In this document: one piece after another, positions 33,400 to 44,447 of the stretch
Layout: every line of letters begins with the position of its first letter
Numbering within the stretch: the first letter of the stretch is position 1
NCBI GenBank assembly: GCA_028023455.1
Contig: JAQFVV010012405.1
Location: 12,263,423 to 12,327,422 of the forward strand
Source of the DNA: Epiperipatus broadwayi
Taxonomy: Eukaryota; Onychophora; Udeonychophora; Euonychophora; Peripatidae
Length of the DNA stretch: 64,000 bases
Reading direction: 5' to 3'
Made by a program: the position numbers and the translations under genes
Notes under the pieces: model-generated
What the model was told of the DNA's origin: nothing
Seen by the model: the letters and a program-made list of their open reading frames with translations, nothing else
Databases searched by the model: none

Positions 33400-34215
33400 A
33401 AATTATGCAATGGTCAGTGTCTGAAACTTGGAGACAAGTGCTGAAGATGTTGAGAGTTTTTTCATTGTATTAATGTGTTTATCCTTCTAGCATTTATATT
33501 TTAGTTGCTTCTTCAAATGTATGTGGTTGGTCACATGCTACATGGCAGCTCACAGACCCCTTGACTTAGGTTTAAGCTGAATGTTATTAATCTTTTGTTA
33601 AGTAGAGAGTGTTGTCTTTATGCTATAGTGTTTCAGCATCTTCCTCATCTTGTATGTGGTTCCTTTTATACAAAGAATGCATCTAGTAGAAACTTTTACT
33701 TCTTTTTCTTTTTGGAGGCATTTGATATGTGCATTGCCATATTTGTAGTGATAGTACTATAATTGTTTATTAATAAGATATCACATATGTGTTTGATCTC
33801 TTCTCCTAATGCAGATGTATTTGGGTGTTAGAATGCCCTTGGGAAAAATTACTTATCTATACAGAATATGTGGTTTGGAAAATAATGAGCTGATGCCTTT
33901 CATTATCTATCAGTATGTGCACATTTCCTATATACAGAGATGATATTAAGATATCATTACTAATTTTTGAAGTAAGAATATCAAAACAATGAGTGTTTCG
34001 TCCTTCTCCATTTCCATTGTGGATCTAATTTTGAGGTGTAGGTTATTAATACATAATAAGAAGCTATTCAATTTTTCTTTCCCATGTGTCCAACCAACAA
34101 ATGTGTCAGTGATATAGCTGAGTCAGATGGTCTTGTTCCAAATTCCATGAATAAAAGGGTCAAAATATTAGAGATAGGACATCCCATTGGGATTCCAATT
34201 TCTTGTTTGTAGAAT
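33400..34215 (-). pseudogene. Decayed PLE reverse transcriptase/GIY-YIG
   Basis: On the minus strand, in order: EIGIPMGCPISNIL (motif B, near 34195), IRLSYITDTFVGW where the family has YVDDTF (near 34110, catalytic Asp lost), WTHGKEKLNSFLLCINNLHL (near 34090), SVYRK-like text near 33930, KGTTYKMRKMLKHYSIKTTL (near 33660) and GLSELPCS (near 33550), the start of the GIY-YIG domain. Many stops and frameshifts separate these. This is an old copy of a classical Penelope/Neptune-type element, a different lineage from the copies at 27 and 37 kb. Confidence 0.8.
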
Positions 34216-35114
34216 TGACTATTGTAAGTTAATTGTACAAAAGTAATAAATAAAGGTATGGAACAAAATCATTAAAAAAATTGCTTAAAATATTTTGAAA
34301 ATGTGATGGAATAATTATATGACCAAACCCATTCAATACTTTTAAGTTGGAAATGATGATATGAATATTGATGGTATTGCTAATATTAAGCAACTGAAAC
34401 ATAAAAATTAAAATTCATAAGAAAAAAAAATCAATCCTTTTACTTTGAAATTATAGTTAAGAATAAAATACAATGAACATTTATAATTAATCTAGGTGTT
34501 AACAGTCAACCAGAGAAAAGGTTACTGTTAAAGAAATTAAAGATAAACCACTGGCAAAATATCAAATTAAACAGACAAAAAGTTTAGTGGAAGATGTATG
34601 AGGAATTGGTTGGAAAAGTCGTTTTGTAACCCAAATTTCACTTTCAATTACTGTTTTTAATGTCTTTTGTTCCCTCTATCTAATGTTTGGAAACCATATT
34701 TTTATGAGATAACTTCTAATAATGATTTAATAAATTTATAAAGATTTTTTTGTATGTAAATGTAATAAGTAATGGGAAATAAACAGATGAACTAAATGAT
34801 TTGCTGAGATTATATCAATATTAATAAATAAGTACCTTAATAAGTTTTTATTAGTCATTAATTAGACTAGAGATTATCCACTTAATGAATAATATATCTT
34901 TTGCGCATGTTTAAGATCTTATGTTTATAACTGACCCCTCCACAAGTACATAGAAACTAGTTTCTACCATGTATGAAAGTGCTATAGTTCTACACAAAAA
35001 TATTATTCTTTAAGTAAATAAACAAATGACTAATAAAAATTAGTAATATACTTCCATCAAGTATATAATTGGCTATTTATATATGTTGAACAATGATAAA
35101 GATATGTGTGAGAG
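34216..35114. other. AT-rich sequence without recognised feature
   Basis: Nothing supported; N-terminal parts of the PLE at 33.4-34.2 kb, if present, are beyond recognition. Confidence 0.4.
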
Positions 35115-35175
35115 ATTGTGATCCAGGCCAACTGTTGAATGCTGGTTCAGCACAAAATGTACATCTTGAGAAGTA
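35115..35175 (+). ncRNA. Decayed hammerhead ribozyme
   Basis: GTGATCCAGGCCAA, then CTGTTGA (core A to T), AATGCT-GGTTC-AGCAC, AAAATGTACATC. Helix II survives, but both core strands are mutated. Confidence 0.75.
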
Positions 35176-35555
35176 TACATATGTTCCACGTCTTTGGTCA
35201 TATGTTTATGATTTCACCACTCCATAAGATGTTAAAGGCCATAGAAACTAGTCAACATTAAATCCCATTTTGAATTTTCATTTGATTTTCTTATTAAGTT
35301 CACAGATTACAATTTTTTTACTATTTAAAACCAAATAATTCTTTGAGACATCTTGACTTTTTTTAATGAAAAAATTAAACAATACATGTGATTATCTATT
35401 GAACATGGCAATTCAACTTCATATGATGTAAAAAGATTATTTAATTGGCTGTATGTGATGTGATGTAATGTAGCTTCTCCTTAAATGGAGTCAGAAATCT
35501 CTCAACAATTATGCCCAGAGAAACCTGTTAGCCACTTTATTTTCCATTCCCCAGT
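35176..35555. other. AT-rich sequence without recognised feature
   Basis: 35230-35265 (CATAGAAACTAGTCAACATT) resembles the start of family A; otherwise nothing. Confidence 0.4.
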
Positions 35556-35882
35556 CTAAGTTTTCCCATATTCTGCTTCATCCCATTTCCACAATATAAT
35601 TTTTGTCAACTCTATGACCTTTATATCTAAATCCCCCTTATATTTTCTCAAACCCAGCATAAAAACCAATAATCCACTTGCTGTATAATCACTTTTTTCA
35701 TATTTATTTTTCCATAACTTCATTATATGTGCCCTTTCTGTTTTCAAGCATTTACATTCAATTATCAGATGCTTAATATTTTCTATTTCTTCCTTACATA
35801 ATTTACAGACTAAACCACCCATATTTTTCCACTTACATATATATTCTCCTGTTGCTAAAGATCCCATTCGAGCCTTAAACAA
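35556..35882 (-). pseudogene. LINE C-terminal zinc-knuckle fragment
   Basis: 108 codons with MFKARMGSLATGEYICKW, then the Cys-His motif CKLCKEEIENIKHLIIEC (C-x2-C, H, C), as in the zf-RVT region found after the reverse transcriptase of many LINEs. The frame is open but lacks all upstream domains. No start evidence; the Met is internal to the former ORF. Confidence 0.75.
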
Positions 35883-36307
35883 TAAACTACTTTCCTTACT
35901 ATTATCATATATTTACTCACACCTAATATTCTGTTTATATATATATATTTAAACTCTTTTTACTCTCCATACTAGTTTTCCATCTCTTTAACTCCCTATT
36001 CTTTATTAATAAATCTATTCTTCATTCATTTCATTTCAACAAAAATTTTATTAACAATAAATAGTGATTACATACTAATAAAGGATAGATAAATGAATAA
36101 ATTGTACAATAATATGATTGTATAATGTTCTATTTGTTATCTGGCTAGATTTTGTTATGAGAGTACAATTGTTATACTCTTATGTGGTTAGGTATAGTGA
36201 TGAGATTCTAATAACTTGATTAATGGAATAAGCATTTTTTATATAAACATGAATATTTTCTTTTAGAATTTCCTATTCTATAATGCTGGGTAGGTGGGAG
36301 TTGATAA
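35883..36307. other. AT-rich sequence without recognised feature
   Basis: Short TA run near 35940; nothing else noted. Confidence 0.45.
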
Positions 36308-37425
36308 TCAGGAAAAGGAAAGTGCAGTTAAAGACCAGGTGTCATCAAAGACTTTACTGGAGGCCAGGAGCTGGTCACGTTTCTTGATTTTTTTGAGCGT
36401 TTGATAAAACAATGGTATGATTTGTGGCGGGGGTAATTCCATGAGAGTTTTGCATCTCACTATCCATATGGAATAAAGGACAAAGGTAGAAAGCCTTATT
36501 ATTGAAAAAAACCCATTATGAATGGCATTTTCAAGTGAGAAAATCATATCAGGTCTTATGTTGGAATTGATTATAATTATATCTTTCAGTGTTTTAAGTC
36601 TTGGGCACCGGTGTATAATATGGTCTATGGTTTCATCTTCATGAGCACACAGACCACATATAGGGTCAATGCTAGCAAAACCTCTTCGGTAATAAAGGAA
36701 CCAATTCGTGGGAAGCGCATTGAGATTTATTTTAATGATGAAGTCAAGGAATTTGGGTTCCAGACTCCATCTTTTAAAGTGTGAAATGAGTCTTTGGTTG
36801 GTTACTTTTAGGCTGGTTTTTATGGGTTGTTGATTATAGTTGATTATATTGTATGCTTCCCATAAGGTGATTTTTTTGTTAAGGTTAAAGGGCATTATTG
36901 GGTTATAAAGTTGTAGGTGGTCTATTAGGGAGGCTATCCATGAACTGGCAGAGGGCAGAGGACGATCTGTTGGTGTAATTTTTTTAATAATGTTGGAGTA
37001 TCCACAGGAGATGATCAGATTATGTAGAGTGTTGTGGGTTTTCTGTAAAATTATTGCTTGTATTGAGTGGAATGACAGTCCATTGAACCTGTGTGGTCGT
37101 TGGATGCCTCGCAAGCTAATAGCAACTGTCCTTCCTCTCCAAAGAAGTTTGGTACATAATCGGTTGATTTTATTTTGAAACTGTTTAGACATTTTTACGA
37201 ATGGAAGGTAATATGAGATTTTTGGCATTATGATCATGTTGAGGAGGCCAACCTTTCCATATAATGAAAGGTATACTCTAGAGAGTGACGTGGTGATGGC
37301 TTCAGTTGAATGGAGGATTGCATCTTGAATCTCTCTTGCCATTGCAGTTGGTGTTTTGAAGATTGGGAAACCTAGGTGTCTTTGGGGTTTTGCAGAAAAG
37401 GGAGAGTTAATTTGTTTACCAGACA
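36308..37425 (-). CDS. LINE ORF2 C-terminal half, uninterrupted
   Basis: An unbroken minus-strand frame of nearly 400 codons. Post-catalytic reverse transcriptase text includes HLGFPIFKTPTAMAREIQDA near the start, RVYLSLYGKVGLLNMIIMPK, INRLCTKLLWRGRTV, and a C-terminal Cys-His motif in DPICGLCAHEDETIDHIIHR (zf-RVT type). The style is that of L1/Tx1-like LINEs, unlike the family at 6.7 and 31 kb. The catalytic part is missing because the next element starts near 37.4 kb, so the product would be inactive. The frame formally extends to 37498, but the last codons probably come from the neighbouring PLE. The lack of stops implies a young insertion. Confidence 0.8.
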
Positions 37426-37429
37426 TAAA

Positions 37430-39406
37430 AATTTTCCGGATAAAATGAATGATCAAAATTATGTGAACTTGTCTGGTATAAATTTGGATTTCAGTCAAAA
37501 ATATATTTTAAATTTCGGATCGAAATATGTTGGTGGTGGATGGAAAGATTGTAATCTCGGATTGAATTCTGCAATAGAACATTCATTTAGTGTGATTAAG
37601 TGTGATGCGAATATTTGTAATAACATTGTTAAAGAAGTTAAAAATAAAAACTTTAAATATAATAGGAATGATAAATGGTTAAGTCAAATTAATAAATTTA
37701 AAAGTTTCCTATTAAATAATGACTTAGTGCGTTTAAAGGAGGACAAGGGCCTTCGTATGTGTTTGTTTACAAGAGCGAAATATAATGAAAAAGTTATGGA
37801 TCAAATGAAAAAGCTTAAATTTCAAAATAGTGAAATAATAAATATTGATACATCTCGCATGAAATTTATAAATGAAATTTATAAATGAAATTTTAAAAAA
37901 AGCTAAGAATAAAGCTATTGATAGTCATACATATTATAACTTATATCCATCATCTACTATTTGCCCAGGATATTTTCGAATATAAAGCTACATAAAGAAA
38001 ATTATCCATTGAGATTGATGGTTATTTTGGTGGTGCATATTATTATCAAACATGTAGATATATTGAATTATTACTTCAAGATATTTTAGGTTTTGGAGAA
38101 TATACTATTTCATCATCGTTTGATTTTGTAGATAAAATTAAGAATATAAATATAGATTTACATGACACAATTTGTACTTTTGATATAAATGAAATGTATG
38201 GATCAATAGATAGAATAGAGTCAATTAATATTATTTATAATGCTCTTGTTTCAAAAAATATAAAGTCTGATATTATAAATTTTATTATAAAAGTATTGCA
38301 GTTTATTGATAAAAATATTTATGTTAATTTTAATAATGAATATTATAAAATGAATTTTGGTTGGCCAATGGGTCTTCCTGCTGCTGCTCAAATTTGTAAT
38401 TTTGTTATATCAACATATGAAAGTAAAATTTTAAAACAATTGAAATATCAAGAAATTAAAGTATATCATAGATATGTGGATGATGTTTTTATTTGTGGAA
38501 AACAAGAATTAATAGTCAATTTATTTAATGAATTAAATGAGATTAAGGATATAAAATGGGTTATAACTAAAGAGAAATACAATTCCATAAAATTCTTGGA
38601 TATTCAAGTTACTCTTAATGATTACAGTTTGGATTATCTTATGTTAATTAAACCAATTGAAACTAGAGGTTTTATTCCATATGAATCACATGTACCTATG
38701 TGTCATAAGCTGTCTGGATTGAAATCATTCTTATTTCGAAATGAAAAATTATGCAAATATTCTAGTGATAAAATTAAAAATGTACATTTATTTGTTAATG
38801 ACTTGTTGAAAATTGGTTATTATAAAAATGCAATCACTAATATTATTAAAGGATTTAAAAGAAATCAACACTATAATAAAATTAAAAATAAAAATATCAA
38901 AATGAAATGGATTTCAATGCCATTTATATCAGATGAGCAGGTCAAGTTTATTAGGAAAATTTATAATGGTTTGTGTCATATTGCTTTTTTTCTCTACAAA
39001 TAACATAAATAGATTGCTTAATAATTCTAAAATTCAAAATTCAAAGTTTAATCAAAATTCTATTATATATAGATTGATATGTGGATGCGGTGTACAATAC
39101 ATTGGTGAATCTAAGTGTACATTTGAGAAGAGAATAAAAGAACATATGCTTTTATATAATAGAATTCAAAAAGAGAATCAATATGGAACAGATGTAAATA
39201 TACCTTCATCATCTGTTATATTTGATCATAATAAATCTTGTCAATATGGATTTAAATTTGATTATAAAAATATGAAAATTATTCAAATTGAACATTGTCA
39301 TAATAAACGTAAAATAAAAGAGGCTATGTTGATTTCAAGAAATCGTCAAATGTTAATGAATTGCCAGTCATCAAATGTTAAGATAACAGAATTGTGGGAA
39401 ATCTGA
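37430..39406 (+). pseudogene. Near full-length PLE (RT + GIY-YIG), frameshifted
   Basis: N-terminal region in one frame (to 37888, with ILNFGSKYVGGGWKDC near 37510). A broken stretch then contains the PLE block CPGYFR, KLHKENYPLRL (near 37960-38015) and, in another frame, TICTFDINEMYGSI (near 38170; motif A, catalytic Asp). The frame 38194-39003 holds GWPMGLPAAAQICN (motif B), YHRYVDDVFI (YVDD, near 38470) and KFLDIQV. A last shift near the T run at 38984 leads to the GIY-YIG domain, IYRLICGCGVQYIGESKCT (near 39070), ending KRKIKEAMLISRNRQ before the stop at 39404. All catalytic residues are kept, with about three frameshifts. This copy is AT-rich in codon use and clearly distinct from the one at 27 kb. 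Confidence 0.88.
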
Positions 39407-39584
39407 ATTGAACTATGGGTATTGTTAAGGGTTGTCTCGTTTTGATTATTCAACGTTATATAGTTGATAAAGACTACAAAGTGTATAGTCGAAAGTACTT
39501 CTAAAAGAATATAATTTATATAAATTGTACTGTATTTTGATATATATATATATTGATTTGTATATTACATATATTGTGAAACGA

Positions 39585-39648
39585 ATACAGATATCAAACT
39601 TTATTTATTTTATATATACAGATATCAAACTTTATTTATTATATATAT
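39585..39648 (+). repeat. Short tandem duplication
   Basis: ACAGATATCAAACTTTATTT occurs twice about 32 bp apart, each followed by TA-rich sequence. The motif resembles the ATCAAACTTTATATT of the PLE-flanking repeats at 26955 and 28455. Confidence 0.75.
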
Positions 39649-39654
39649 ATATAG

Positions 39655-40250
39655 GGAGCATACCAATAGCTCAAACAAGCTCTTAATTGATAAGTGTGGT
39701 AAAAAAAATATTTAAAATCTCTATCTAGAACATTCCCATCCCTAGACGAATTGGTTTCAAGCTCTTGGCTCACCTCAGTGATGATCTAGAATATTCAGAC
39801 ACTATATCTAAAATATCAACTCAAAACCCATTTATTATTTAATATGTAACATGTAAGTAAAAACTGAAATTTTTGGACATGAAAATGTTTTTAGCATTGC
39901 TTTTATGATCTTGTATTTACAAATATGTAATATAGGGAGCATACCAATAATTCAAAAAAGCTCTTAATTGATAAGTGTGGTAAGAAAAAAATATTTTAAG
40001 CTAGATAGCTGGAGTTAAAAACATTTCCCAATGGTGAAAAATTCAGAGATTCTACTTAAATGTTACATATTAAATAAGTACTGGGTTTTGAATTGATATT
40101 TTAGAGCTAGTGTCTGAATATTCTAGCTCCTTATTGAGGTGAGTCAAAAGCTTGTAACCAGTTGGTCTGAGAATGGGAATGTTCTAGATAGAGATTTTAA
40201 ATATTTTTCACTTACTGCACTTAGTATGCTCCTTATATTATATATTTGTA
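39655..40250. mobile_element. Large composite foldback element
   Basis: Left arm from GGGAGCATACCAATAGC through CTCTATCTAGAACATTCCCA and CCCATTTATTATTTAATATG; right arm mirrors it as ATATTAAATAAGTACTGGGT, TGGGAATGTTCTAGATAGAG and AGTATGCTCC. Inside, at 39933-40000, the left end sequence is repeated in direct orientation (GGGAGCATACCAATAATTC), so the element is a nested or rearranged pair. Confidence 0.8.
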
Positions 40251-40303
40251 AATACATGCTCATAAAAGCAATGTCATACTACATATGACTTGCTTTATTG
40301 ATG

Positions 40304-40344
<41 letters not shown>
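40304..40344. repeat. (AT)n microsatellite
   Basis: About 20 AT units. Confidence 0.97.
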
Positions 40345-40347
<3 letters not shown>

Positions 40348-40495
40348 CAGCTCAGTTAACTATCCAATATTAGTCAGTACATGAACATTTATCTATTTTT
40401 AGCTAGATAATAAAACAAGGAGGAAATGTGTTTAATTAATGCTTTCTTCATTGTTTCTCTATAAGAAACTGTTGAAAAATCTTTCCTCCTTTAAC
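40345..40495 (+). repeat. Dispersed repeat E, copy 1
   Basis: CAGCTCAGTTAACTATCCAA, TAGTCAGTACATGAACATT and GAAACTGTTGAAAAATCTTT align with 47150-47310 in the same order and spacing. Unassigned short interspersed element. Confidence 0.6.
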
Positions 40496-41235
40496 CCTTT
40501 GAACGATGATTATATAATTGGCCGAATGAGTTAAAAATCAAAACTTGTAATTGGCCAACTCACAACTTTAACAAAATCTATTGTTAAAATAGATCACTTT
40601 TAATAATATAAATATGTTAGTTTCGTTTGTAAAAAGTATATTACTGAATTGTCAGATTACGAAAGCAAACGAAAATCTTTTCAAAAATAAAATTTGATTT
40701 ATAATTTAAAAAATATTCAATTGCGGTGAAATAAAAGTAACCGCTATTCAACCAACCAAAAAAGATTGCGTCAGCAATCTTTTTTTTTTCACTTTAACGT
40801 TACGATCAATATGTAGCAATAAATAAATAATTCTTGGTAATATCTTAACTATTTTTCTAAAATAATTTGATTTTTAGTATTATTTTATCAATAATAATTT
40901 GTAATTCAATTCAAATATTGTTTAAAATGTTGTAAACATTTGTTTATCATTTTCATAATAAAAATCAAAACGAACGTAACTTTTTACTTTTTGGCAGCCA
41001 TTTCCCTTTCTGACAGAAGTGGGACAGCCAATAAGATTCAAGAAAAGTTGGTGAGGAGGCAGTGCTTTGGTTTTGTTTGACATATATGGTCATTTTTATT
41101 GATTTTTTACTTGTAAATTAATTCTGAAGAGGGCACCATCTTACAGAACTTTTGATTTTCTTTCTAATGATGTATCATATGTATACGTGGGATAAAAAGT
41201 AGCCGATTTAGAGTGATGTCAAATCTTCTCGTTTT
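40496..41235 (+). repeat. Interspersed repeat family C, copy 2
   Basis: Begins AACCCTTTGAACGATGAT, AATTGGCCGAATGAG; contains GTTTGTAAAAAGTATATTAC and AACATTTGTTTATCATTTT; ends beyond CTGAAGAGGGCACCATC. Same order as the other three copies, with local differences (for example GCGTCAGCAATC against GACATCAGTGATT). Confidence 0.7.
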
Positions 41236-41299
41236 TAGACGAGACATGCATTCAAAGAATTAATGAATTATTTTAAAAAGGCTGTTATACATATATCAT

Positions 41300-41390
41300 T
41301 AAAAGCCAATCAACACTTAGACAATCACAATATCAATAACAATCAATAATTTTAAACTGTTATCAAGGCAACATTCTTTTAATAATATAT
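41300..41390 (+). repeat. Family A block, copy
   Basis: CAATCAACACTTAGACAATC, then ACTGTTATCAAGGCAACATT, followed by a TA run. No ribozyme follows here. Confidence 0.65.
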
Positions 41391-41549
41391 ATATATATAT
41401 AACTGAACAGTAGAAAAATAATGAAGCAGAAATCAATGTGGTTTTACAAAACCATCACCGCACTGATTTTATACAATGTAAAAATGATTATAAACTTTAT
41501 AATAAAGCAATATATATAAACAATATTATATGTATAAACCATAGATAAT

Positions 41550-41815
41550 ATGTAACAAATTATATTCTACCAGAGTATCTAGAGAATTATTAACTATTAC
41601 AGTCATATATCTTCGGTACAAACAATATTTGTTACTCTGCTGAGCTAGATTTTTGATACAGCATTATAACATATGGAAAGCCTATCTTTGACAAAGATAT
41701 ACTGTATCGAAAATCTGGTTCAGCAAAGAAACAAATTTTGTTTTGTACCCAAGATTTATCACTGTAATAGTTTATAACTGTCTACATACTCCGGTAGAAT
41801 ATATTTTACTATATA
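41550..41815. mobile_element. Foldback MITE, ~265 bp
   Basis: Left arm: ATATTCTACCAGAGTATCTA, GTACAAACAATATTTGTTAC, GAGCTAGATTTTTGATACAG. Right arm mirrors: CTGTATCGAAAATCTGGTTC, ACAAATTTTGTTTTGTACCC, CATACTCCGGTAGAATATAT. Imperfect but full-length pairing with a ~35-bp centre. Confidence 0.75.
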
Positions 41816-41929
41816 TATATACATATACATGCAGATCTTGTTTTATGCGGATTTATTTAATGCGATTTTGAAGTTATGCGATTCATGTTTCTACTTAATA
41901 TCTTTGTATGTAGTTTTTTTTTATGTGAT

Positions 41930-42056
41930 AAAAATTATTAGATCAGAAGTCGAGCTACGATAATGCGCTATTACTTTAAATATTATAAAGTTTGCACAAT
42001 CACATGTCATATTTAAAGTAATAGTGCATTATCGAAGTTCGACTTCTATCTAATAA
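41930..42056. mobile_element. MITE, ~125 bp (nested)
   Basis: AAATTATTAGATCAGAAGTC, then GCGCTATTACTTTAAATAT at the left; mirrored by ATATTTAAAGTAATAGTGC and GACTTCTATCTAATAATTT at the right. Loop about 30 bp. Confidence 0.8.
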
Positions 42057-42661
42057 TTTCAATATTTTCAGTGCTTTATAAAAATAGTGCTACAATAGAT
42101 TTTATGCAGTAAAGAAGTTCATAATTCACTTAAAATCAAGATTTCCCCATTTTATATACATACGTTAAATTTTACAATATTATAATGTAAATCTGTTCAA
42201 ACATTATAGATGCCTATATTACGCATGTTGTTGCTTTTGTATTTTAAATCACATTCTATTTTTGCTTTTTAAAAAAAGGATACATAATCAAGTAATCATT
42301 TAGTGTCCACAAGTTTATTTTTAAAAGGTGAGTAACAGCGGTGGGCACAAATAAATATGACAATTAAATATTAAAATCTGTTTTTTAATTGTAATTAACA
42401 ATTTAAAATTACATAATGTGATCTGAAATTAATGTGATGTGAAACAATGAAATTTGATTTTTAAACATAATTGAAAATTAAAAAATTAAAGACAAAAATA
42501 AGAATTTAATTTTTAATTGCTAGTTTTAATTAAATTTTGTCCAACATTGGTGAGTCGGTGTCTTTTTATTATCGTAAGTCTAAGTTTTTATTTTTATTTT
42601 AAACTTTTAGTTTACTCTAACACAGAGGGAAAAAACACCCAATAAAATGAATTTCTTTGGA

Positions 42662-42770
42662 AACAAAAATTTCAATTTTAGATCGCTTAGTGAAAGTGGA
42701 AGGATCAACAGCGATTGGAAAACATTTAGTTTGGGTGAGTCCATGATAAGAGCAATTAAAAAAATGAAGT
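42662..42770 (+). pseudogene. Possible HTH fragment of a Tigger/pogo transposase
   Basis: One frame reads LDRLVKVEGSTAIGKTFSLG then ESMIRAIKKMK, which has the rhythm of the CENP-B/pogo N-terminal helix-turn-helix region. It lies between the putative inverted repeats at 41824 and 43212. Frames before and after are closed. Identification is by resemblance only. Confidence 0.35.
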
Positions 42771-43212
42771 TGGCACTAATTGTATTTTCTCTTGTGATGA
42801 ATCTGATATCTTACTAGTTTACAAACAAACTTACATATCGTCAAATAGTGATAATGATTAAAATACTGTACATGTATGAAAATTGAAAAATACTGTAAAT
42901 TACACATAGAAATATATTGTTTTGAATAAAATTAAATACTGTAGTTAATAAAAAAAGTAAAAAAAGGTTGTCTTGTATCAATTTTTTTTAAATTTGAAAA
43001 TTTTTTATTAGTCATATTTGATTTCCTTATTTTTTTTTTAATGCGAATTTTAAAGTAATTTTACATTATTGCTTTGATTTTATGCAATTTTTTAAAATTA
43101 CTGTACCTATCCTCTATTTTTCAAGGTAAGTTAAATCTATTTTGTGTGATTTCTTTTGTGTGCATTTTCTGAGGAACCTATCTACCGCATAAAATAAAAC
43201 CCAGGTGTTTAT

Positions 43213-43542
43213 ATATATAATATTCAAATCATCTTTCCAAATGTAATGTCATATTATTTGAAGTTCAGATTTTATATTTATTCACAGAGGCTCTTATTTA
43301 TTTTAAGATTTTAAATTTTCTGAACAAATTTATACATAGATTTTATGATATAAAAAGCTATATTGTAGCTATTAATAACAAATTGAGAGAGAACATTTTT
43401 ATATTTATTTAATGTGAATGTTCATTTACTCAAAGTTATTCAAAAATAAAAATAATAACAAACTTATTGTACTCTATTTTTATTTTTTTAAAGAAAGTTA
43501 ACAGTGAAATGTCAAACCTTTATCATAATTAAATATATATAT
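43213..43542. other. AT-rich sequence without recognised feature
   Basis: Nothing supported. Confidence 0.4.
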
Positions 43543-44447
43543 ATATTACTTTTTATAAATCTCCACATATACACTCCAATGCAAATTAATTCCTTTAATT
43601 TTTTAACAGTTTTGACTGTCCTGCAGTCTTCATCAGAGCTACAACATTTAAACATATAATCATATAACCATTATTTCTATATACATATAAAAATACATAT
43701 TTTACATTATTATTCATAATCATATTTTATTTTTAACACTTTACCTTTACTTCCCTCTTTTTTTACTAATTATTTTTTCATTATTTCTTTACTATTTCTA
43801 CTTTTTTTGTACTTTTTATTTTTTACCTTTTCTTACTATCTATCATTCTACATCACTCTCTAATATATCACCTTTTTATTTTTATTTTAATACCTATAAA
43901 TCTAATTTCTTTCCTTTCTTTCTATTATTTATCTATATTTAATTTTTTTTTAACAATTTTTCTTTCTTTATTCCCTTTTATAATTCACTTTTGGTGAGTA
44001 AAATGAATAAGTGAATTATAAAAGGGAATAAAGATAAAAATAAAAATTATTAATAAAAGAATAAGTATAAATAAATAATAGAAAGAAATGAAATGAATTA
44101 GATTTATAGATATATATTAGAAAGTAATGTAGAATGATAGATAGTAAGAAAAGATAAAAAATAAAAAGAAAGTAGAAATAGTAAAGAAATAATGAAAAAA
44201 TAATAATTAGTAAAAAAAAGTGGGAAGTAAAGATATAAGGTTAAAAATAAAATATAATTATGAATAATAATGTAAAATATGTATTTTTATATGTATATAG
44301 AAAAATCGTTATATGATTATATGTTTAAATGTTGTAGCTCTGATGAAGATTGCAGGACAGTCGAAACTGTTAGAAAATTAAAGAAATTATATATTAAAAA
44401 AATTTGCATTGGCGTGTATATGTGGAGATTTATAAAAAGTAATATAT
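43543..44447. mobile_element. Large foldback element, ~430-bp arms
   Basis: An almost full-length inverted repeat. The left end ATTACTTTTTATAAATCTCC and ACAGTTTTGACTGTCCTGCA are mirrored at the right end by TGCAGGACAGTCGAAACTGT-like text and GGAGATTTATAAAAAGTAAT. The arms meet near 43985-44012 (CCCTTTTATAATTCACTT against AAGTGAATTATAAAAGGG). Arms are pyrimidine- and purine-rich respectively and about 90 percent alike by eye. Each end carries a hammerhead-like CTGATGA...GAAA block. The 70-codon open frame at 44279-44491 lies in the right arm and looks like chance. Confidence 0.85.
44334..44365 (+). ncRNA. Hammerhead-like core, probably inactive
   Basis: CTGATGA, one extra A, then GATTG-CAGGA-CAGTC (5-bp stem with one G-T) and GAAA. 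A cousin on the minus strand in the left arm (about 43610-43640) has GACTG/CAGTC, but AAAA in place of GAAA. I could not find a convincing helix I or III, so it may be a ribozyme fossil or coincidence. Confidence 0.35.

Larger units (their letters stand above)
41824..43212 (+). mobile_element. Possible pogo/Tigger-like DNA transposon remnant
   Basis: The left boundary region reads GCAGATCTTGTTTTATGCGG; the right boundary, inverted, reads CACCTGGGTTTTATTTTATG then CGG, giving terminal inverted repeats of roughly 20 bp. TA-rich sequence flanks both sides. TATGCGG-type ends and a possible HTH fragment at 42662-42770 suggest the Tigger/pogo group. No DDE domain can be read. A separate MITE is nested at 41930-42056. 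Confidence 0.45.

Noticed and set aside
36990-37178. Plus-strand open frame within the LINE ORF
   Set aside because: Shadow of the minus-strand LINE coding sequence, no motif of its own.
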